Origin: Celoporthe dispersa
Taxonomy: Eukaryota; Ascomycota; Sordariomycetes; Diaporthales; Cryphonectriaceae
Assembly (NCBI GenBank): GCA_016584495.1
Contig: WAID01000004.1
Coordinates: forward strand, 3,534,001-3,598,000
DNA length: 64,000 nt
Direction of reading: 5' to 3'
Part shown: piece by piece, positions 57,893 to 64,000 of the stretch
Numbering within the stretch: the stretch's first letter is position 1
How the letters are laid out: every line of letters begins with the position of its first letter
The notes under the pieces: generated by a model
What the model was told of the DNA's origin: nothing
Seen by the model: the letters and a program-made list of their open reading frames with translations, nothing else
Database searches by the model: none
Program-made: the position numbers and the translations under genes

Positions 57893-60148
57893 ATGAACGT
57901 CCTATCGTCACCCTCGACAAATGCCTGCGAGGACAGCACCACCATGGATGACTCCACGGCCCCGACCACACCAGAGGGGGAGCTATATGTCCAGCCCCTT
58001 GCTGCGGCCCCAGATCCTGGAATCTATGACGGTGGGCATGGCACAGGACAGACCCATTCGCAATATCTGCTGTGTCGGAGCAGGCTACGTCGGTAAGGAA
58101 ACAAAAACTCAAATCACCATTCTAGAAACCTCCCCAGGTGAGAGAGGACCCGTGTGCTGAGAGCCACATGCAGGTGGCCCGACGGCGGCGGTCATCGCCT
58201 TCAACAACCCGAACATCCAGGTGACCGTGGTCGATCTCAACGCGACCCGGATCCGCCGCTGGAACAGTCGCCATCCTCCGATCTTTGAGCCTGGCTTGGG
58301 AGACATTGTGCGCATTGCCCGAGACGGGACCCGGGAGGCTGTTCTCAGCAGTGTGCCGGAAAGCTCCCCAGCCCAGGCGGACAAGGAGATACCTCCAGGC
58401 GCTGCCAGCCCTTCAGAGTCTCCCCCACCAAGCCCCCAGGCAAGACATCACTGTGCCTGCCAGGCAGCCCAACCTCTTCTTCAGCACGCAGGTCGGAAAG
58501 TGCATCTCCGAAGCGGACATGGTCCTTATTGCCGTCAACACGCCGACCAAGACGAGGGGCGCGGGCAAGGGATGCGCGACAGACATGGCGGCCTTTGAAG
58601 CTGTGACGGCTGACGTGGCTCGACATGCAAGACCGGGCGCGATCATTGTCGAGAAGAGTACCGTGCCGTGTCGTACGGCACAGATGGTCCAGCAAACGGT
58701 AAGTAAGGTCTCGCGTGCCCCAAGCGACATATCTGTTTTTTTTTCTTCTTCTTGCTTTGCAATTATTAGTCGTCGTGGGCAACAAGTAATTAGCTGACTT
58801 TCTCTCTCCCTCTCCCTCTCTTTTCTCTCCTTCCCAGATGGCCGTTCACCGTCCTGGAGTTCATTTTGAGATTCTCTCCAACCCAGAGTTCCTGGCAGCC
58901 GGCACAGCCGTCAACGATCTCCTCTACCCAGACCGAGTGCTCATCGGCTGCTCACCCACCTCAGCAGGCCGCAGGGCCGCCGCGGCCCTCGCCTCCGTCT
59001 ACGCCGCCTGGGTGGCCCGGGAGCGCATCATAACCACCAACGTCTGGTCCTCGGAGCTCGCAAAACTGGTGGCCAACTCGGTGCTCGCCCAGCGCATCTC
59101 GTCCATCAACTCGATCGCGGCCGTGTGCGAGGAGACGGGCGCCAACGTCGACGAGGTGGCGGCGGCGATCGGCGCAGACCCGCGCATCGGAGACAAGTTC
59201 CTCAAGGCGGGCATTGGCTTCGGCGGGTCGTGCTTCAAGAAGGACGTCCTGTCGCTGGTGTACCTGGCGCAGAGCCTCGGGCTGGACGAGGTGGCCGCGT
59301 ACTGGCGACAGGTCAACTCGATGAACGAGTACAGCCGGGATCGGTTCGCGGCGCGGGTGGTGCGGTGCCTGAACAACACGCTGGCGGGGAAAAAGGTCAC
59401 CGTCCTGGGGTACGCGTTCAAGAAGAACACCAACGACACGAGGGAGTCGCCTGCGCTGGAGATCATCCGGACGTTGTTGGAGGAGGGGCCCAGGGAGGTG
59501 GCCATCTTCGACCCGTGCTGCAACCCCGTCATGGTCCGCGAGGAAGTCAAGAGGCTGCTGGGAGACCTCGACCTCAGGATCCTCCGGGAGGACGGTGGGC
59601 CGCTGGTCGTGTATAAGAACGCGTATGAGGCGTGCGCTGGTTCTAATGCTGTCTTGATCACGACCGACTTTGATGAGTTCAGGCACAACAGCCAGCATAA
59701 AAAGCACCTACACGGCATCACCACGGCCACGATCACCCCTGAGGGTGTGTCCTCGGCAGCCAAGGGACCGGGGAGACGTGTTCCGCTCGATCCTAGACCT
59801 TTCGGGTCTGTCGAGCCCTCCGAGCTGGACCTCTTGTCTCTCCACAGGCATCTGGCCGAGCAGATACCCTCAAAGCTCCTGTCTCCTGGCGCCGGTTTCA
59901 CAGAAACCACGGATCCTCTGGAGAGGTTCAGTCCCGAGCCGCCCTGTGATGTCGACTGCCCGGACTGCAGCCTTCAGAAGAGTGGCTATGCTCCTCACGA
60001 GGAGTACAAGCCCAAAGACATGATAGACTGGGCCAAGATCAGCTACCACATGAGCAAGCCCAGGTGGATTTTTGATGGGAAGGGTGTTCTGGACGACATC
60101 AAGGAGATGGAGTTGCTCGGTTTCCGTGTCGAGAGCGTCGGCCGATGA
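57893..60148 (+). CDS. UDP-glucose 6-dehydrogenase; one or two one-base frameshifts
   Basis: The enzyme oxidises UDP-glucose to UDP-glucuronate with NAD+. Exons end or start at 58092, 58174-58698 and 58838-60148. The NAD motif is RNICCVGAGYVGGPTAAVIAF across the first intron. WSSELAKL carries the conserved Lys, and GFGGSCFKKD the catalytic Cys. YAFKKNTNDTRESPA and the C-terminal KPRWIFDGKGVLD complete the family pattern. In exon 2 the C run 58433-58437 has one base too many; removing it joins SPPPSPR to QDITVPARQPNLFF. From the ATG at 58026 the corrected protein has 633 residues. A more natural N-terminus (from 57893, SSPSTNACEDSTTMDD) would need a further C removed at about 58005-58011. Unusually long insert at about residues 80-125 compared with animal enzymes. 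Confidence 0.9.
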
Positions 60149-60558
60149 AGCGTTTGAATTTGTATCAAGTTTAGGCTGGACTGAGAGAGGCGAAGACGGA
60201 TAGATGCATAGAGAAAGACAGACTAGAGTAGATTGAATTTGCAATCAATATAGATTAGTATTATCAAGTATGTGTATCATCGTAGCTTAAGCACTCATCT
60301 GTGTTAGGCGGCATTAATAGCAAGCCATTTTACTTCCTTCAGGGCTTCATGATTGATAGTTTGTAAAGACAATGATTATGCTTGAATATATCTCTAGTCC
60401 TCACTACAGTGGTTGTACAGTGATCAGAACCTTTATCACTCAGCCTCCTGGTATCCTATTCAACTTCATTTCTGACTAGAGTCACTTGTCTTGTGTCGAC
60501 AGAAGGTATCCATGTAGCTCTCTTTCCAGACGACATACCGCACTCCCTTATCCTTCCC
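60149..60558. other. Convergent 3' region
   Basis: AT-rich sequence between the ends of the dehydrogenase gene and the Q-rich protein gene. No gene is seen. Confidence 0.7.
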
Positions 60559-62607
60559 TCAAAAGCCATCAAAATCAAATCCGTCCACAAATTTAGGATC
60601 AGTCTCCATCCAACTCTGCAGAGCGTCGTCATAAGAAGAATCCCACGCTCCCTGGACCTCGTTGGGATCCGCAATGTCCTCTGCCTGTCCGGGATCATCC
60701 TGCGGACCTTGGGCCTGTCCAGCCTGCGAATTGTCCCTGTCCGGTGTCTGCCGCTCACCACCTCCGATTAGGACCTGCTGCTGAGAACTCTGCTGTCTTT
60801 GGGTGTCGGTGTGGGGATCCTCCACAGGGCTCACGTCAGGCTCGCATGTGCTGGCTAGCCATTGGTAGACATCACTAAAGCTGTCTTGAGAAAACTCAGT
60901 CTGGGAGCCCTGCTGGTCGTGTGACGACTGCTGGGGATCGGGGAAGTATCCAGGACTAACATCTTCGACCCGTCCAGGCTCTCCATCTGCAGGATATTGT
61001 TTCTGGTGGGTGGCAGAAGCAGGCTGGGCGCCAGTGGCAACAGGCTGGGTAGAATCGGGGACGAACTCTTGTGGCAAGGCTTGTTGCGAATCTGGATGGT
61101 AGAATGCAGGCTGGTGGTGCGTTGTGACTGCACCGTTCCATCCCAAATGACCATCCTCACCCTCAGGCTGAAACATTTCCAAGGGCGAAGAAAAAACGTT
61201 GCCATACAGGCCTCCATGTCCAGGCGCACCCTGGTACATGTCCTCATTCACTGAACTGATTCCACCCCCATGCACATCTGGACTCTCGACAGATGAGAAG
61301 GTGCTCGGGGGCTTGCACTGCGCAGAGACAACCATTGGCGGCTGGTCATCTTCACATCTGGTGTGGGGCGCGGCTGTCTGGCTAGTCGCAAGCCGAGAAG
61401 GGGCGGGAGCGTCGACGATGGAAGTGGTCTGCCTGGAGCTGGGGATGGGGAGAGACTGAGGTGGAGGGATATGCCCATAGATGTCATGCCTCGCGGTGTT
61501 TTCTGTCGGCGGGGCTGAAGCGTTTACGGTGCTTAAGTAGTCCATATGGGCGGTGTCGATGAGTTCCGGTGCGATTTCAGGAGCGTCCTCTGTGCGTTTC
61601 ACTCGCTTGCTCGATCTGCCCTCGGCATCATCTACCTCGATTCGGGAGGCCACCTGTGAGTCTTGTGAAGCTGAACGGTTCTGGTCAGTCGCGGGGCTCT
61701 CCTGGTCATTGCCAGAGCGGGCCTGCTGCTCTCCTTTGTATTGTTTGACAAGATCAAGCTCCAGCTTACGCTTTGCGTTGGACACCTTGTTCGACCTCTT
61801 GCGCACCATCTCAGCACGAGGGGCAATGGCCAGCCGCTTGGCAAAGACATAGTCGAACAGGCTGGCGACGGCGGTCTTGCGGTCGTGGAGGAGGTTCCTG
61901 ACCAGCTGGAAGCGCTCGTGAAAGGTGTCGTACTTCTCCAGCTCCCAGTCTTTTCCCCATCGGGGCATCGACAGCTTGCCGCGGTGGATGTCTCTGGTCT
62001 CGAGGAGGACGGACCAGGCCATGAGGTGGAGCTCGACGGGGCTCAGCTTCTTGATGCGCTTGATGGGGACGTTGGCCGAGTGGTCTTCGCAGTCTAGGTT
62101 GGTCATCGCCGTGACGAGCTCGCGGACAAGACGCTGTTGGTCCTCGGGATCGGTGGGGAAATCGTCCATGGCGGTCTCGATGTTGTCCTTGTCGCACAGG
62201 GTCAGATATACATCCATCTTGGTGCGAAAGTCCTTTTCGTTGATGATGTAGGTATTGGTCACGGACCCTGGTTCTGGGAAGGGCTCTGTGAGGAGCTGCT
62301 TGATCAGGTCCACCAGGCTGGCCGTCCAGAGGTCTTGTTGATGGTGGCCATGGCTAGTAGGCGTGCTGACACCTTCATGCTGCTGCTGTGTGTAGGCCGA
62401 TGGCCACTGGCTGTCTGGGTCCGGCACACTCATTGTTGTGAAGCTTGCTGCAGGTGGTGCTTGTGGTGGCGGCGGGGCTGGCCTTGTATGAAGGACTGAG
62501 TAGAGGGCTCTTGTTGCTAATCGAGCTCGGGCAAAGGGGGAGGATGCCTCTAGGTCTTCGTCCATCTGCACGAGAGCCAGATTATGGCTTGATTGGTCTT
62601 CGTCCAT
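60559..62607 (-). CDS. Q-rich fungal protein of unknown function
   Basis: A single long exon encodes 682 residues from the ATG at 62607 (MDEDQSSHN); another ATG at 62433 and an upstream ATG at 62823 are possible, but codons before 62607 look like leader sequence. A conserved block at about residues 95-270 includes LWTASLVDLIKQLLTEPF, LVRELVTAMTNLD, LMAWSVLLETRDIHRG, YDTFHERFQLVRNLL and AEMVRKRSNKVSNAKRK. This resembles a widespread fungal family with a central AWxILxxxxxLH..Y.TFxxRF pattern and no known role. A basic patch (SNKVSNAKRK, SSKRVKRTE) suggests nuclear import. The C-terminal 350 residues are Gln/Ser/Pro-rich and acidic at the end, like transcription activation regions. Confidence 0.65.
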   Translation of the reverse strand: MDEDQSSHNLALVQMDEDLEASSPFARARLATRALYSVLHTRPAPPPPQAPPAASFTTMSVPDPDSQWPSAYTQQQHEGVSTPTSHGHHQQDLWTASLVDLIKQLLTEPFPEPGSVTNTYIINEKDFRTKMDVYLTLCDKDNIETAMDDFPTDPEDQQRLVRELVTAMTNLDCEDHSANVPIKRIKKLSPVELHLMAWSVLLETRDIHRGKLSMPRWGKDWELEKYDTFHERFQLVRNLLHDRKTAVASLFDYVFAKRLAIAPRAEMVRKRSNKVSNAKRKLELDLVKQYKGEQQARSGNDQESPATDQNRSASQDSQVASRIEVDDAEGRSSKRVKRTEDAPEIAPELIDTAHMDYLSTVNASAPPTENTARHDIYGHIPPPQSLPIPSSRQTTSIVDAPAPSRLATSQTAAPHTRCEDDQPPMVVSAQCKPPSTFSSVESPDVHGGGISSVNEDMYQGAPGHGGLYGNVFSSPLEMFQPEGEDGHLGWNGAVTTHHQPAFYHPDSQQALPQEFVPDSTQPVATGAQPASATHQKQYPADGEPGRVEDVSPGYFPDPQQSSHDQQGSQTEFSQDSFSDVYQWLASTCEPDVSPVEDPHTDTQRQQSSQQQVLIGGGERQTPDRDNSQAGQAQGPQDDPGQAEDIADPNEVQGAWDSSYDDALQSWMETDPKFVDGFDFDGF

Positions 62608-63717
62608 GTCAGTCTGTGAGCTGAACCTTGGAGGAGACTTGCAGCTTCTCAAGGTGGAAGGAATCTTTAGTACAAGCAAAATGGGCGAGGTTACTATATA
62701 AAAACCGTGCCAGTGAAGCATCATTGTTATCGAACAGAGTCTGTGAATTGATTCAACGATAAGCATAATAGGAAAGTCCAGAACTAAGAAAGGCTTTCTG
62801 ATGTCTATCTTCACTGACACCATTCACTTCTACTGTCAACATTTCACACTGGATTTCACAGTGATTTCACATTGGCCATTGAGAGACTGGGTAATGGCAT
62901 CAAGTATCGGCTCGCCTTCATTAGGCAGACTGTAATAGGTGTGGTGATGTGGCCCAAGCAAGTGTGAAGCTTTGTTGTAAAGGGTCAGCGTTTCAGGCTG
63001 ATATTTAGCAGCGCAGTATTTGTCTACACCTGAGCTCATTTTCCATCTGCTTAGCATTGGGGCTTGATGGAGCTATGTGTTTATACCTTAGTCCAGGATG
63101 AAGATGAGTGACAATTTCTGTGGTTGTCAATAAATAATGGCATTGAAAACAGACTTGAAAAGACCTCTAGCATATGTACACATCAAGACTTGGACATATT
63201 GACTTGTCCGTATAGACACTCGTTTGTGGGATGGTGTTATGACTACTGAGTAGTCAACCACTTTTTATATACAATTTTGAGCAACAACATATCTTGGATG
63301 GCGTTACTCAGCCTACTTACTCAAGTGTTTGTTGGTATAACTTCAAGGCTGGCTATCCCAAACCAGTAAAAACCACTTGGTGGGGAATTGCCTTTGAGTA
63401 TAATTAGTTTGTGCTTAGGCTTCCAGACTGACGAGAAGATGCTCAGATGATTTCAACATTCACATGGCTGCCTTAGGGGCAGATATGTTTGTCAATCAAT
63501 TGGACAAGATCTGTGTTCCCATAATATAAACTGCCTCACCATGGGCATTTGTCTTAACGCCTAGGCAATGCTGTAGGGCCTTAACCCAACCCAAACGCCG
63601 CCGTAATGCTACCTATTTTTTCTCCATGTATTCCTCTGACTGTGCCCGCGCGTCCTTCCACCCGCAGGAACAAGTCGCCTCAGCGCCATATCCCCATGTG
63701 CATCAGGTTGTTGTTTC
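62608..63717. other. Intergenic region
   Basis: It contains the promoter and probable leader of the Q-rich protein gene. No recognisable gene was found. Confidence 0.6.
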
Positions 63718-63930
63718 TCACTGTTGCCTCTGCTGGGCCTCGTACATCGCCATCGCGTTCTGCAGGTCTTCCAGACTGGACTTCTCTCCATACGCGTCCA
63801 TCAGCATCGCGTTGCTCCTTCGCCTCTCGGCCTGCTGCCTCTCGAAGTCGGCCGACCGCGCAGTGTACTTCTCGATCTGTCTACGCCTGTAGGCCGAGAT
63901 CCCATACCCTGCGAACACGCACATTAATTC
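63718..63930 (-). CDS. Small helical protein, last exon (5' partial)
   Basis: The frame ends at 63718 and encodes a Lys/Arg/Gln-rich helical segment (YGISAYRRRQIEKYTARSADFERQQAERR). The frame continues upstream to about 63972 but without an ATG, and a good acceptor (CGTTTTACAG on the minus strand) ends at 63931. A second acceptor lies at GTTCGCAG. So 63930-63718 is probably the last exon and the rest lies beyond the window or in the last 70 bases. The coding bias and length suggest a real small gene. No family was recognised. Confidence 0.45.
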   Translation of the reverse strand, partial: ELMCVFAGYGISAYRRRQIEKYTARSADFERQQAERRRSNAMLMDAYGEKSSLEDLQNAMAMYEAQQRQQ

Positions 63931-64000
63931 CTGTAAAACGACCATGTTATTTCTTCTTTGCTCTGTTTCCAAAGTGGGGACGAACCTATGCTGACCAGTG

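Noticed and set aside
58961..59910. Minus-strand frames of 248 and 303 codons
   Set aside because: Both are antisense to exon 3 of UDP-glucose dehydrogenase.

Overview
The window is nuclear DNA of a filamentous ascomycete (Pezizomycotina). The evidence is short spliceosomal introns of about 50-140 bp with GT..AG ends, a VIB-1/XprG-type regulator, a CBM1-tagged chitinase, a pectin lyase, an Egh16/Gas1-type secreted protein and several families found mainly in this group. A plant-associated Sordariomycete is the most likely source, but no species can be named from the sequence alone.

Layout. 1-977: 3' end of an NDT80/PhoG-like regulator. 978-9100: gene-poor stretch with microsatellites. 9101-15029: secreted chitinase, amino acid permease, pectin lyase. 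17015-18668: CCCH zinc-finger protein. 20355-21919: peroxisomal thiolase, convergent with an Egh16-like secreted protein (22411-23501). 24749-30970: Old Yellow Enzyme homologue, TENA/THI-4-like protein, SRPBCC protein and a luciferase-domain (DUF5519) membrane protein. 32247-38591: VPS35 and a PSMA-like M28 membrane peptidase, tail to tail. 40393-41253: DUF7730-like protein. 42920-47026: CYP52-like P450 followed by a cyclopropane-fatty-acid-synthase-like methyltransferase. 48885-60148: concentrative nucleoside transporter, phosphomannomutase-like HAD phosphatase, DUF423 membrane protein, MgtA-like GT4 glycosyltransferase, UDP-glucose dehydrogenase. 60559-62607: Q-rich fungal protein of unknown function. 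A 5'-partial small gene closes the window.

Two points stand out. First, seven otherwise well-conserved genes each need a one-base correction, nearly always in a 3-5 base homopolymer, and six of the seven are single-base insertions; an eighth case is possible. VPS35 and UDP-glucose dehydrogenase are among them, so consensus error in the assembly is a better explanation than gene decay. Models were checked by requiring that exon lengths sum to a multiple of three. Second, the 52.3-60.1 kb genes could supply a mannose precursor and UDP-glucuronate around a glycosyltransferase that resembles bacterial MgtA, which mannosylates glucuronosyl diacylglycerol. This is a plausible, untested fungal glycolipid locus, and it lies a few kb from a lipid-modifying P450/CFA-synthase pair.

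No tRNA, rRNA, CRISPR array or intact transposon was recognised by eye.
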